A program made the translations under genes and the position numbers. From Prochlorococcus sp. AG-402-K21 (lineage in GTDB: Bacteria > Cyanobacteriota > Cyanobacteriia > PCC-6307 > Cyanobiaceae), in contig QCII01000003.1 of the NCBI GenBank assembly GCA_003216775.1, positions 1 to 64,000 of the forward strand: a stretch of 64,000 bases of DNA. Direction: 5' to 3'. The stretch's first letter is position 1. Each line of letters opens with the position of its first letter. The notes beneath the pieces were generated by a model. That model saw nothing but the letters and a program-made list of their open reading frames with translations, was not told the origin of the DNA and did not search any database. Below are positions 46,528 through 55,520 of the stretch, piece by piece.

Positions 46528-47592
46528 CTAATCTGAATTGAATCTACATGATGAAAGTTGATTCTTGATAGTTTGATGATCTAAGTTTTTCCCAATTAAT
46601 ACTATCTTGTTAGATTTCTCTTTTGTCCATTCTTCATCATCTAGAGAAAACCGTTTCCCAGAAAGGTGAAAAATGTGTTTTCTTTCACTTTCCATAAACC
46701 ATAATATTCCTTTCGCTCTAAATATATTTTGTGATACTTGATTATCTAAGAAATATTGAAATTTTCTTAGGGAAAATGGTTCAGATGTCTCATATGATAC
46801 TGATGTAAACCCTTCAATATTATTTAGATCGTGTGAATGGGAAGAGTGATCGTGTGAATGAGAAGAGTGATCGTGTGAATGAGAAGAGTGATCGTGTGAA
46901 TGGGAAGAGTGATCGTGTGAATGGGAAGAGTGATCGTGTGAATGGTCTTCTACATCTTCTTTATCATTATTGAATTTAAAAGTATCTGTTTCAAATAGAC
47001 CTACACTCATTATTGTTTGTAATCCAACTTCACTATTGGTTGATCTCAATATCCTTGGTTCTTTTTTTATTTTATTTATAAATTTTTCGACTTTTTTTAA
47101 TTGTTCTTCTTTGACTAAATCACATTTATTTAGAAGAAGGATATCTCCATATAAAATCTGAGAATATGCGACACTTGCATTATTAATTTCAAAATCAAAA
47201 TTTTCTCCATCAATAACAGTGATGATTGAATCTAATCTTACTTTTTCTCGAAGATCTCCAGCGGCAAAAGTCATGGCTACTGGTAATGGATCTGCTAGCC
47301 CAGTAGTCTCTACAATCAAATAGTCTATTTTTTCAGATCTTTCTAAAACTTTGGATACTGTATTTAATAATTCACCATTAATAGAGCAACATATACAGCC
47401 ATTATTTAATTCGATCATATCTTCTGAGCCTTCTATTATTAAGTCATTATCTATTCCTATCTCTCCAAATTCATTAACCAAAACGGCTGTTTTAAGACCA
47501 ACTTGATTTCTTAAAATATGATTTAAAAGAGTAGTTTTGCCAGAACCTAAAAATCCACTAATAATCGTAACAGGTAATAACTTTTTAGACAT
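46528..47592 (-). CDS. COG0523 (CobW-like) GTPase with His-rich insert
   Basis: A 354-residue G3E-family metal chaperone GTPase. The P-loop GFLGSGKT is at residues 13-20, the metal-binding Cys-x-Cys-Cys (CICC) at 66-69, and ETTGLADP near 96. Residues about 216-255 form a histidine-rich stretch of HSHDHSS repeats, followed by the C-terminal domain. COG0523 proteins move zinc, cobalt or other metals to target enzymes; the His-rich part suggests zinc or nickel binding. The next gene upstream on this strand is a pterin dehydratase. Confidence 0.93.
   Translation of the reverse strand: MSKKLLPVTIISGFLGSGKTTLLNHILRNQVGLKTAVLVNEFGEIGIDNDLIIEGSEDMIELNNGCICCSINGELLNTVSKVLERSEKIDYLIVETTGLADPLPVAMTFAAGDLREKVRLDSIITVIDGENFDFEINNASVAYSQILYGDILLLNKCDLVKEEQLKKVEKFINKIKKEPRILRSTNSEVGLQTIMSVGLFETDTFKFNNDKEDVEDHSHDHSSHSHDHSSHSHDHSSHSHDHSSHSHDHSSHSHDLNNIEGFTSVSYETSEPFSLRKFQYFLDNQVSQNIFRAKGILWFMESERKHIFHLSGKRFSLDDEEWTKEKSNKIVLIGKNLDHQTIKNQLSSCRFNSD
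46827..46945 (-). repeat. 21-bp tandem repeat encoding His-rich segment
   Basis: Five full 21-bp units (46827, 46848, 46869, 46890, 46911) plus 14 bases of a sixth. On the minus strand each encodes seven residues of the HSHDHSS type. Copies are nearly identical, differing by a g/a transition (aatggg or aatgag). The array keeps the frame, so copy number can vary and tune the number of metal-binding histidines. Confidence 0.94.
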
Positions 47593-47632
47593 TTTGAAAA
47601 ATTTTTAAATAAATAAATTTATCTTTGTAATT

Positions 47633-47923
47633 TTATTGATCGAAAACTTTATTTATCTCTGAAGCTAATGTTTGATCAAGATTTGTTATTCCCCCCAAAT
47701 CATGAGTAGTTAAACTAATTATTACCTTTGAATAAACGTTTTCCCAGTTAGGATGATGGTTATATTTTTCGCAGATTAAAGCAATTTTAGTCATAAATGA
47801 GAAGGCTTCAATAAAATTAGAAAATTTAAATTCTCTCTGGATTTTTTCATTGTTAATTTCCCAGCCGGGTATTTTGACAACTAATTCCTTTAATTCTTCA
47901 TTTTGCAAAAGGTAAGGTTCCAT
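47633..47923 (-). CDS. pterin-4a-carbinolamine dehydratase
   Basis: A 96-residue PCD family protein. The conserved core is WEINNEKIQREFKF and CEKYNHHPNWENVYSKV with the catalytic His-His-Pro motif; TTHDLGGIT follows with the third active-site histidine. The enzyme recycles 4a-hydroxytetrahydrobiopterin and may have other roles. It is 40 bp upstream of the COG0523 GTPase and 13 bp downstream of the YjbQ gene on the same strand. Confidence 0.93.
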   Translation of the reverse strand: MEPYLLQNEELKELVVKIPGWEINNEKIQREFKFSNFIEAFSFMTKIALICEKYNHHPNWENVYSKVIISLTTHDLGGITNLDQTLASEINKVFDQ

Positions 47924-47936
47924 TAAATAATTAATA

Positions 47937-48422
47937 TTAGTTTTTATTACTTACATTATAAATATTTTGCCTTTTTTCACCAATTATATGTACATTTAAA
48001 ACCCTTACTTTTTGATCAAATCTATGTTCCCATAAATACACTGCTTGCCATGTACCAAGCATAATATTGCTGTCCTGAAAACTCAAAGATAAACAAGTAT
48101 TTGTTAAGGATGTTTTAATATGTGCTGGCATATCGTCAGCTCCTTCTTGATAGTGTTTATAAGAAATCTCTTCTCTATTTTTTGATAAAGTTAAGTATGA
48201 ATTATAAGGGACTATAGATTGCATATATTTTTTTAAGTCTTTTAGTACGTTTGGATCAGCATTCTCATTAATAGTTAAGCTGCAACTGGTATGAAGTGAA
48301 GTTAAATTTAAAATTCCTGAATAAAAATTATTTTTTTCAATAAATAAATTTAAATCATTTGTTATATCAATAAAACCCTCACCATTAGTTATAAATTCTA
48401 ATTTTGAAAATATTTGTTCCAT
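47937..48422 (-). CDS. YjbQ family protein (secondary thiamine-phosphate synthase)
   Basis: A 161-residue member of the YjbQ/UPF0047 family. HTSCSLTINENADPNVLKDL near residue 44 and LGTWQAVYLWEHR near 123 are its conserved features. Some members have weak thiamine-phosphate synthase activity; the natural function is not settled. It is first in a run with the pterin dehydratase and the COG0523 GTPase. It diverges from the M32 peptidase over 108 bp. Confidence 0.88.
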   Translation of the reverse strand: MEQIFSKLEFITNGEGFIDITNDLNLFIEKNNFYSGILNLTSLHTSCSLTINENADPNVLKDLKKYMQSIVPYNSYLTLSKNREEISYKHYQEGADDMPAHIKTSLTNTCLSLSFQDSNIMLGTWQAVYLWEHRFDQKVRVLNVHIIGEKRQNIYNVSNKN

Positions 48423-48530
48423 ATAAATAAAAACTCAATTCATTAATATTCTATTATGGATAAACAATGTATGTTTTATGCAAACATCAAAATTTTTATC
48501 TTAAGATGAATTTAATATATATATAAATTT

Positions 48531-50036
48531 TTGGCCGAAATTCAATGGAATAAGCTGGGGGCTTATCTTAAAGAAACTCAATTATTAGGTTCAATCCAAA
48601 ATACACTTTATTGGGATCAGAATACTGGGATGCCCAAGAAAGGAGCTTCTTGGAGGTCTGAACAACTTACCTATATTGCAAAAATCTTGCATAGGAGAAA
48701 TTCTTCTGAAGAATTTTCTAATTTAATACAATCCGCTAAAAATGAATTATTAGATACTGAACTAGATTCCAATAATCAAAAGTTTATTAAAGGTAAAGAA
48801 AGAAACATTAATCTTTTAATCAAGGAATTTAATAGAGCGAAAAATTTAGATCCTAAATTAGTTGAGTCTTTAGCAAAGGCAAAATCTAAAGGATATGAAA
48901 GTTGGCAAGAAGCTAAAAAAAAATCAGATTTCAAAGTTTTCCTCCCATTCTTTAAAGAACTAGTTGAATTACGGATTGAAGAGGCAAAACAAATATCAGA
49001 TCAATATTCACCATGGGAGACTCTAGCTCAACCCTTTGAGCCTGAATTAACCTTAAAGTGGTTGAATAAAATGTTTCAGCCTTTGAAAGACTCTCTTCCG
49101 GAGTTGATTAGAGGAATTAATAAGTCAAAAAAATATCATTGGGATTTAAGTCCAGAATCTCAACAGAATTTATGTTCTAAATTACTTGATGAGTTTGGGA
49201 GAGATAAAGATTTAGTAGTTGTTGGAAAATCTCCCCATCCTTTTTCGATTACATTGGGGCCTAATGATTTTAGGATTACGACAAGAATTGTTGAAGGTGA
49301 ACCATTATCTAGTTTCTTAGCAACTGCACATGAGTGGGGACATTCAATTTATGAGCAAGGTCTCCCATCACAAAGTCATCAATGGTTTGCTTGGCCTTTA
49401 GGTCAAGCAACTTCTATGGGTATACATGAAAGTCAATCATTATTTTGGGAAAATAGAATAGTTAAATCCAAATCTTTTTCGAAAAGATTTTTTAAAAAAT
49501 TTGTTTCAGCTGGATGTACATTAAATAATTATTTTGAACTTTGGAAATCTATTAATCATTTGGAAGCAGGATTAAATAGGGTTGAGGCAGATGAATTGAC
49601 CTATGGTTTACACATTCTGATTAGAACCGAACTTGAAATAGATTTAATTGAGGGAGGGTTACCTGCTGAGGATATCCCAGAGGAATGGAATAAAAGATAT
49701 GGTGAACTCCTAGGAATAAAACCATCTAATGATTCAGAAGGTTGTCTTCAAGATGTTCATTGGAGTGAAGGAGCTTTTGGATATTTCCCTTCATATTTGT
49801 TAGGTCATCTTATAAGTGCGCAAATATCTTTTCAAATGGAAAGAGACATTGGTTTGATAGATGATTTAATCCAAAATGGTGAATATCAAAAAATTATCTT
49901 TTGGTTAAGAAATAATGTTCATAAATATGGCAGATCAGTTAATTCTATGGAATTGATAAGAACGGTCACTGACGAAGAACTATCACCAAACTATTTTATT
50001 AATCATTTAAGGTCTAAGATAAATGATTTTTGCTGA
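48531..50036 (+). CDS. carboxypeptidase Taq (M32 metallopeptidase)
   Basis: A 501-residue M32 carboxypeptidase. The zinc motif is His267-Glu-Trp-Gly-His271 (HEWGH), with the third ligand Glu in HESQSLFWEN about 30 residues later; YWDQNTGMPKKGA near residue 28 and GHLISAQ near the end are family features. The enzyme removes C-terminal residues broadly. The start is TTG at 48531; no ATG precedes the conserved N-terminus. Confidence 0.93.
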   Translation: MAEIQWNKLGAYLKETQLLGSIQNTLYWDQNTGMPKKGASWRSEQLTYIAKILHRRNSSEEFSNLIQSAKNELLDTELDSNNQKFIKGKERNINLLIKEFNRAKNLDPKLVESLAKAKSKGYESWQEAKKKSDFKVFLPFFKELVELRIEEAKQISDQYSPWETLAQPFEPELTLKWLNKMFQPLKDSLPELIRGINKSKKYHWDLSPESQQNLCSKLLDEFGRDKDLVVVGKSPHPFSITLGPNDFRITTRIVEGEPLSSFLATAHEWGHSIYEQGLPSQSHQWFAWPLGQATSMGIHESQSLFWENRIVKSKSFSKRFFKKFVSAGCTLNNYFELWKSINHLEAGLNRVEADELTYGLHILIRTELEIDLIEGGLPAEDIPEEWNKRYGELLGIKPSNDSEGCLQDVHWSEGAFGYFPSYLLGHLISAQISFQMERDIGLIDDLIQNGEYQKIIFWLRNNVHKYGRSVNSMELIRTVTDEELSPNYFINHLRSKINDFC

Positions 50037-50099
50037 AACATTGCTTTCAAAGAATTTTGTTGAGCGTGAGGATGTAAGATAAATAAAAATTATTTCTTG

Positions 50100-50687
50100 A
50101 TGGCAAATCTTAATCAACCCCCAAGCAGGGTTACACCAAATTTATTGCATATACTAAACGCTTTCACTGACGGCTCGAATACAATAATTAACACTATTGT
50201 TGAATTGAACTCTAACACTATAAATAAATATGAATTAATTACAGAAACAGGTCACCTTAAACTTGATAGGGTAGGTTATTCTTCACTTGCCTATCCTTTT
50301 GCTTATGGATGTATACCAAGGACATGGGATGAAGATGGAGATCCACTTGATGTGGAAATTGTTAGTGTAACTGAGCCATTGATACCTGGATCTATTGTGG
50401 AGGCAAGGATTATTGGGGTGATGAAATTTGATGATGGTGGAGAGGTGGATGATAAGGTAATAGCGGTTCTCGCAGATGATAAAAGAATGGATCATATCTC
50501 AAGTTATGAAGACCTTGGAGAGCATTGGTTAAAAGAAACAAAGTATTATTGGGAGCACTACAAAGATCTAAAAAAACCTGGAACATGTACTGTTAATGGT
50601 TTTTTTGGGATAGAAGAAGCTGTTAAAGTGATTAAAGATTGTGAAGAGAGATACAAAAAAGAAATTGATCCTAAATTAGTAAATTAA
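50100..50687 (+). CDS. ppa: inorganic pyrophosphatase
   Basis: A 195-residue family I soluble pyrophosphatase. The metal-binding cluster DEDGDPLDVEIV near residue 78 and YKDLKKPGTCTVNGF near 160 are conserved. ELITETGHLKLDRVGYSS is the N-terminal active-site segment. I use the ATG at 50100 rather than the TTG three bases earlier. The stop abuts the stop of convergent hemC with no base between. Confidence 0.96.
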   Translation: MANLNQPPSRVTPNLLHILNAFTDGSNTIINTIVELNSNTINKYELITETGHLKLDRVGYSSLAYPFAYGCIPRTWDEDGDPLDVEIVSVTEPLIPGSIVEARIIGVMKFDDGGEVDDKVIAVLADDKRMDHISSYEDLGEHWLKETKYYWEHYKDLKKPGTCTVNGFFGIEEAVKVIKDCEERYKKEIDPKLVN

Positions 50688-51644
50688 CTAATTTTTATTG
50701 TCTCTAAATTCTTCAAATATTTCGCTGAGTATTTTGTCAGCGCCTTGGAGCTTTAGTTTTTTTGCTAGTTCTATGCCTACCAGTTCAGGGTCATTAATAT
50801 TGCCAATAACTTGATCTTTTATAAGCCTTTCTCCGTCAAGAGAGGCTACCATACCAGTAAGGTAAAGTAGTCCATTATCAATATTACTATTAACACCGAT
50901 TGGGACTTGGCAACCACCTTCAAGGTCTCTTAAAAAAGCCCTTTCTGCAAGACATCTTTGACTAGTGGGTTTATCTTCTAAGACATTTATAATTTCTAAA
51001 ACTTTGTTATCGTCAGATTTACATTCAATGCCTAGAGCTCCTTGGCCAACGGCATGAAGAGAAATTTCACTTGGTATAATCTGGTGAATTCTGGATTCAA
51101 AGCCTAATCTTTTTAAACCAGCGGCCGCAAGAATTATACAATCAAATTCTCCAGCATCTAATTTTTCTATTCTTGTAATAACATTTCCCCTTATATCTTT
51201 GAAAACAAGATGTGGGTACTTATTTCTTAATTGTGCAAGTCTTCTTAGAGAGCTTGTTCCTACAATCGAACCTTCAGGTAAGGTTTCTAATTTATAACAG
51301 TCATTTTTTTTGCTTACTACTAAAGCATCTGCAGGATCTTCCCTTTTTGTGATGCACCCTAATTTCAGGCCATTAGGCAAATTGGTTGGTAAATCTTTCA
51401 GTGAATGTACTGCTATATCTGCATGGCCTACGAGCATTTGTGCTTCAAGTTCTTTTGTAAATAAGCCTTTGTCACCTATTTTTGCTAATGCTACATCAAG
51501 AATTTTGTCACCTTGAGTTGCCATGGCCTCAATAGTAACCTCTAAATTTGGAATATTTTTTTCTAGTTGATCTTTAACCCATAAAGTTTGAACCATGGCT
51601 AGTTTACTTCTTCTACTAGCAATTTTCAGTTTAAAATTAGTCAT
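50688..51644 (-). CDS. hemC: porphobilinogen deaminase (hydroxymethylbilane synthase)
   Basis: A 318-residue enzyme that polymerises four porphobilinogens. [14 protein letters not shown] at the start, HSLKDLPT near residue 80, [11 protein letters not shown] near 129 and [11 protein letters not shown] near 243, whose Cys carries the dipyrromethane cofactor, are conserved. It lies 96 bp downstream of the sigma factor gene on the same strand, the same order seen in other picocyanobacteria as far as I recall. Confidence 0.97.
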   Translation of the reverse strand: MTNFKLKIASRRSKLAMVQTLWVKDQLEKNIPNLEVTIEAMATQGDKILDVALAKIGDKGLFTKELEAQMLVGHADIAVHSLKDLPTNLPNGLKLGCITKREDPADALVVSKKNDCYKLETLPEGSIVGTSSLRRLAQLRNKYPHLVFKDIRGNVITRIEKLDAGEFDCIILAAAGLKRLGFESRIHQIIPSEISLHAVGQGALGIECKSDDNKVLEIINVLEDKPTSQRCLAERAFLRDLEGGCQVPIGVNSNIDNGLLYLTGMVASLDGERLIKDQVIGNINDPELVGIELAKKLKLQGADKILSEIFEEFRDNKN

Positions 51645-51740
51645 TAAATATTATTTTTAATTTGAATTAAAATTAGGATCGTTTTATTTTAAGCTATTGT
51701 TTTGCAACTTTCCTAAGCTGAAAATTATATTTAACTTTTT

Positions 51741-52922
51741 TTATTTTATATATTCTTTTAAAACACCATTTCGATTTGGATGTCTTAGTTTTCTAAGTGC
51801 TTTTGCTTCTATTTGTCTTATTCTTTCTCTTGTTACATCAAAAATTTGTCCGATTTCTTCAAGAGTCTTCATTCTCCCGTCGTCAATTCCATATCTCAAT
51901 CTAAGAACATCCCTCTCTCTTGGACTTAATGTTGCCAAGACTCCTTCTAGGTCTTCTCTTAGTAAAGTTTTAGAAACATCTTGTTCTGGATTTTCTATAT
52001 CAGCCTCTATAAAGTCTCCAAGCCTTGAGTCCTCTTCTTTACCTATTGGAGTTTCTAACGAGATAGGTAACTGAGCGCTTTTAGCTATAAATCGTAATTT
52101 TTCAATTGTCATTTCCATACTCTCAGCTATTTCTTCTTCACTTGGCTTCCTTCCGAATTCTTGGCTAAGAACTTTTGTAGTTTTTTTAATTCTGGATATC
52201 GTCTCATATAAATGAACTGGCAATCTAATAGTCCTACTTTGGTCTGCGATTGCTCTAGTAATGGCTTGGCGAATCCACCAGGTAGCATAAGTAGAGAATT
52301 TATAACCTTTTTCATGGTCAAATTTCTCCGCTGCCCTAATTAGACCTAAACTTCCTTCTTGGATTAAATCTTGAAATGATAAACCTCTATTCATATATTT
52401 TTTAGCAATGGAAACAACTAATCTTAAATTTGACTGAACCATTTTTTCTTTCGCTCTCCTTCCCAAAAGAAGTCTTCTTCTGAATTTGGAAAGAGGCATG
52501 TCTATTAATTCTGCCCATTCTCTAACTGATGGGAAATGGCCTTTTTCGGACTCATATTGAGTTGCCAGTTCTTCTAATTGGAGTAAGTCAGCAATTTTCC
52601 TAGCGAGTTCAATTTCTTCATCAGGTCTTAAAAGTCTTATTCTTCCTATTTCTTGGAGGTAAACTCTTATTGAATCTTCAGTATATGTGCCTTTTGGCCC
52701 CAGCTTTATATTACCAAGCCCTTTATCTTCATCTTCAGAATCACTGAATTCACTATTGTTTTCTAAGCTACTTTCGCTTGAATCAGGAGATACCTGTAAA
52801 TTCTGACTATTGATATTATTATTTTCTTCAACGAATGTTTCTAAGCCGGTATTAATTTTTTTGTTAATCTTTTTTTTTGAACTAGGCTTGGAATTCTTTG
52901 ATTCTGCTGCGACTGGACACAT
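51741..52922 (-). CDS. rpoD: principal RNA polymerase sigma factor (group 1)
   Basis: A 393-residue sigma-70 factor. The N-terminus (1-75) is low-complexity, Asn/Ser/acid rich. Region 1.2 starts [13 protein letters not shown]; regions 2.1-2.4 include [21 protein letters not shown] and [20 protein letters not shown]; region 4.2 ends [20 protein letters not shown]. This length and complete domain set indicate the housekeeping SigA type. It diverges from priA over a 321-bp spacer. Confidence 0.95.
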   Translation of the reverse strand: MCPVAAESKNSKPSSKKKINKKINTGLETFVEENNNINSQNLQVSPDSSESSLENNSEFSDSEDEDKGLGNIKLGPKGTYTEDSIRVYLQEIGRIRLLRPDEEIELARKIADLLQLEELATQYESEKGHFPSVREWAELIDMPLSKFRRRLLLGRRAKEKMVQSNLRLVVSIAKKYMNRGLSFQDLIQEGSLGLIRAAEKFDHEKGYKFSTYATWWIRQAITRAIADQSRTIRLPVHLYETISRIKKTTKVLSQEFGRKPSEEEIAESMEMTIEKLRFIAKSAQLPISLETPIGKEEDSRLGDFIEADIENPEQDVSKTLLREDLEGVLATLSPRERDVLRLRYGIDDGRMKTLEEIGQIFDVTRERIRQIEAKALRKLRHPNRNGVLKEYIK

Positions 52923-53243
52923 GATTGACTCCTTTCTACGATGAATTTAACTAGATTAAATTTTATTTAGGGCTAATTTGTACATTTAGTAGTAAAACGT
53001 CCCTTAATTTGTAAAAGAACTTTTTCAGGAATTTGAATAAAAAGTTTTTTTAAACTGTTGAAAAATTTAAATAGTGCTATAGATTACCTAAAGTAAAAAG
53101 TCTTGGGATTTCTCAGACAGGCAAATCATTTTTTGAATTTTCAGTCAATGATCAAAGCTTCATGTCTCCCTTAAGAGCAGATACTTACAATGTGCAAAAA
53201 ACACTTTGTGGAATGTTCAACAATCCAATACTAAGAAAAAGTT
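52923..53243. other. rpoD-priA intergenic spacer, 321 bp
   Basis: This is the longest noncoding stretch in the window. The left half (to about 53070) is plain AT-rich sequence next to the rpoD start and must include its promoter. The right half is less AT-biased and holds an open frame, described separately, that runs from about 53075 into the start of priA. I found no convincing tmRNA, SRP RNA or 6S RNA match by eye. Confidence 0.5.
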
Positions 53244-53260
53244 TTGAAGCCGGCAAGTAA
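53162..53260 (+). CDS. possible small ORF overlapping the priA start
   Basis: From the ATG at 53162 the frame gives 32 residues, MSPLRADTYNVQKTLCGMFN then NPILRKSFEAGK, with its TAA at 53258-53260, 17 bp inside priA. Upstream the same frame stays open to a stop at 53072, so a longer protein with a non-ATG start is possible. The composition is more protein-like than the surrounding spacer. It could be a small gene, an upstream coding leader or a gene remnant. I do not recognise it. Confidence 0.3.
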   Translation: MSPLRADTYNVQKTLCGMFNNPILRKSFEAGK

Positions 53261-55520
53261 TCAGTTATTAAATATCTCCTACAAATTGGAAATTTTGCTT
53301 GATATAGGTAGTAGTAATGAAAGCTTTTACTATTTAGATGGAAATAGTCTTGGTGCAGAAGTTGGGGATATTGTAAGTGTGAGACTAAGAGGGAGATTAT
53401 TGAATGGGTTGGTGATCTCCAAAAAAAACTTTTCGACAAATAATAAAGACGAAACAAATATTACTGGAGGAAAAAGTATAAGATATTTGTTTGTTGAAAG
53501 TATTTTACAGAAAAAAATAATTGATGACTCTTGGAGAGAATGGATAGAGTCCCTAGCCTCTTTTTATATGGTTAGTAATTTAAAAATGTTTAAAACTGCA
53601 TTTCCTCCTGGCTGGATTGGCAAATATAAGAATATTTCTCAAGTTTTAAAAGATCAAATATGGATTGAAAAGGAGAAGGAATTAGATATAAAAAAAATTG
53701 AATTGACCAAAAAAGAATTTTTTTTAATGAATACTTTGCCCGAAAAAGGTAATTGGCAAAGTGAATTAATAAAGTCTGGTTTTAATCATACGCTGATTAA
53801 CTCAATGGTCAGTAAAAATTACCTTCTTAAATGTAAAAGAAAAAAAAATATAAATACTAAATTAAATTCCTTTTTAGATGATCATTTTGAAATAAAAAAA
53901 CCAAATCTTACCAATGCGCAAAAAAATGCATGTAAGGAATTCCAAGAAATGGAAGCTGGTGATGTGTTGTTGCTCTGGGGTGAAACAGGTTCAGGTAAAA
54001 CAGAAGTTTATATGAGAATTGCTGAAGATCAATTTCTTAAGAAAAAAAGTTGTTTGATACTCGCCCCAGAAATTGGACTAATTCCTCAACTTATTGATAG
54101 GTTTAGTAGGCGATTTAATAATGTTGTTTACGAATATCATAGTAACTGTTCTTCCAGCCATAGAACTGTAGTTTGGAAGAAAATTATTGATGCTAATGAA
54201 CCTCTAATAGTAATAGGAACAAGGTCCGCAGTTTTTCTTCCAATTAAAAATCTAGGCTTAATAATAATGGATGAAGAGCATGATGTTTCATATAAACAAG
54301 ATAGTCCTATGCCTTGTTATGACGCAAGAGAAATTGCTATTGAAATCGTAAAAAGGAATTCAGCAAAGTTAATTTTTGGGAGTGCAACTCCATCAATGAA
54401 GACTTGGAAAAAATGTATTTTTGAAAAGAATTTTAAATTGGTAAGAATGATTCAAAGGATATCCAGTAATGAGATTCCTGAAATAAGAATTATTGATATG
54501 CGGGATGAGTTCAAGAAGGGCAATATGAAAATTTTTTCTAATGAATTATTACAATTGCTTCCTCAACTACGTTTAAAAAATGAGCAGGCAATAATTTTGA
54601 TCCCTAGGAGGGGGCATAGTGGGTTTTTAAGTTGTAGAAATTGTGGATACTTAATAAATTGCCCCAACTGTGATGTTCCTTTATCAGTGCATCTTGGTTC
54701 ACAAGGAAAAAAATGGTTAAGCTGTCACTGGTGTGATCATAAATCGAGATTGATTAATCGTTGCCCAGATTGTCATTCAACTGCCTTTAAACCTTTTGGA
54801 ATAGGGACACAAAGGGTAATAGAGTTTTTAAATGAAGAATTTCCTGACTTGAGAGTACTTCGCTTTGATCGAGATACAACCTCCGGAAAGAATGGTCACA
54901 GAGATATTCTTACAAAGTTTTCTAAAGGGGATGCTGATATTCTTGTGGGAACTCAAATGTTGGCAAAAGGGATTGACATCCCAAATATTACTCTTTCAGT
55001 AGTTATTGCAGCAGATGGGTTACTTCATCGCCCAGATATTTCGGCAGAAGAAAAATCATTACAGTTGTTTTTGCAATTAGCAGGCAGAGCAGGCAGGGCT
55101 CAAAAAAAAGGAAAAGTAATTTTTCAAACATATAAACCCAACCATCCGGTAATTTCGTATCTTCATAAAAGAGATTATGAAAGATTCTTAATTGAAAACT
55201 CGAGATTGAGAAAAGATGCTAAATTATTTCCATTTTGCAAGATTTGCCTTCTTAAATTATCAGGTGAAAATTATGAATTAACTGAATCAATTGCAATAAA
55301 ATTAGCAAAATATCTAATCAATTTTTGTGAGAAAAAGAACTGGAAATTAATTGGCCCTGCTCCTAGTTTAATTGCTAAAGTCGGTAAAAAATTTAGATGG
55401 CAGATATTAATGCATGGTCCTGAAGGGTCAAATATTCCTCTGCCAGACAGGTCATTATTATGGAAACTTATTCCAAAAAATGTTTTTTTAACAATTGATG
55501 TTAATCCAGCAGAGTTGTAA
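53244..55520 (+). CDS. priA: primosomal protein N' (replication restart helicase)
   Basis: A 758-residue superfamily 2 helicase that reloads the replisome at stalled forks. Walker A GETGSGKTEVYMR near residue 249, the DEEHD box near 345, paired zinc-binding cysteines (CRNCGYLINCPNCD, then CHWCDHKSRLINRCPDC) near 470-515, and the helicase motif QLAGRAGR near 615 are all present. The only suitable start is TTG at 53244, since the frame has a stop at 53232 and no ATG close downstream. Its stop abuts the convergent DUF3153 stop. Confidence 0.95.
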   Translation: MKPASNQLLNISYKLEILLDIGSSNESFYYLDGNSLGAEVGDIVSVRLRGRLLNGLVISKKNFSTNNKDETNITGGKSIRYLFVESILQKKIIDDSWREWIESLASFYMVSNLKMFKTAFPPGWIGKYKNISQVLKDQIWIEKEKELDIKKIELTKKEFFLMNTLPEKGNWQSELIKSGFNHTLINSMVSKNYLLKCKRKKNINTKLNSFLDDHFEIKKPNLTNAQKNACKEFQEMEAGDVLLLWGETGSGKTEVYMRIAEDQFLKKKSCLILAPEIGLIPQLIDRFSRRFNNVVYEYHSNCSSSHRTVVWKKIIDANEPLIVIGTRSAVFLPIKNLGLIIMDEEHDVSYKQDSPMPCYDAREIAIEIVKRNSAKLIFGSATPSMKTWKKCIFEKNFKLVRMIQRISSNEIPEIRIIDMRDEFKKGNMKIFSNELLQLLPQLRLKNEQAIILIPRRGHSGFLSCRNCGYLINCPNCDVPLSVHLGSQGKKWLSCHWCDHKSRLINRCPDCHSTAFKPFGIGTQRVIEFLNEEFPDLRVLRFDRDTTSGKNGHRDILTKFSKGDADILVGTQMLAKGIDIPNITLSVVIAADGLLHRPDISAEEKSLQLFLQLAGRAGRAQKKGKVIFQTYKPNHPVISYLHKRDYERFLIENSRLRKDAKLFPFCKICLLKLSGENYELTESIAIKLAKYLINFCEKKNWKLIGPAPSLIAKVGKKFRWQILMHGPEGSNIPLPDRSLLWKLIPKNVFLTIDVNPAEL

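Noticed and set aside
52923-53243. Structural RNA (tmRNA, 6S or SRP RNA) in the rpoD-priA spacer
   Set aside because: No tRNA-like ends, tag-coding sequence or conserved SRP loop could be seen. The right half is better explained by an open reading frame.
53185-53457. Minus-strand 90-residue frame over the priA start
   Set aside because: It lies opposite priA, has a Tyr/Ser/His-rich composition typical of antisense frames, and shows no family features.
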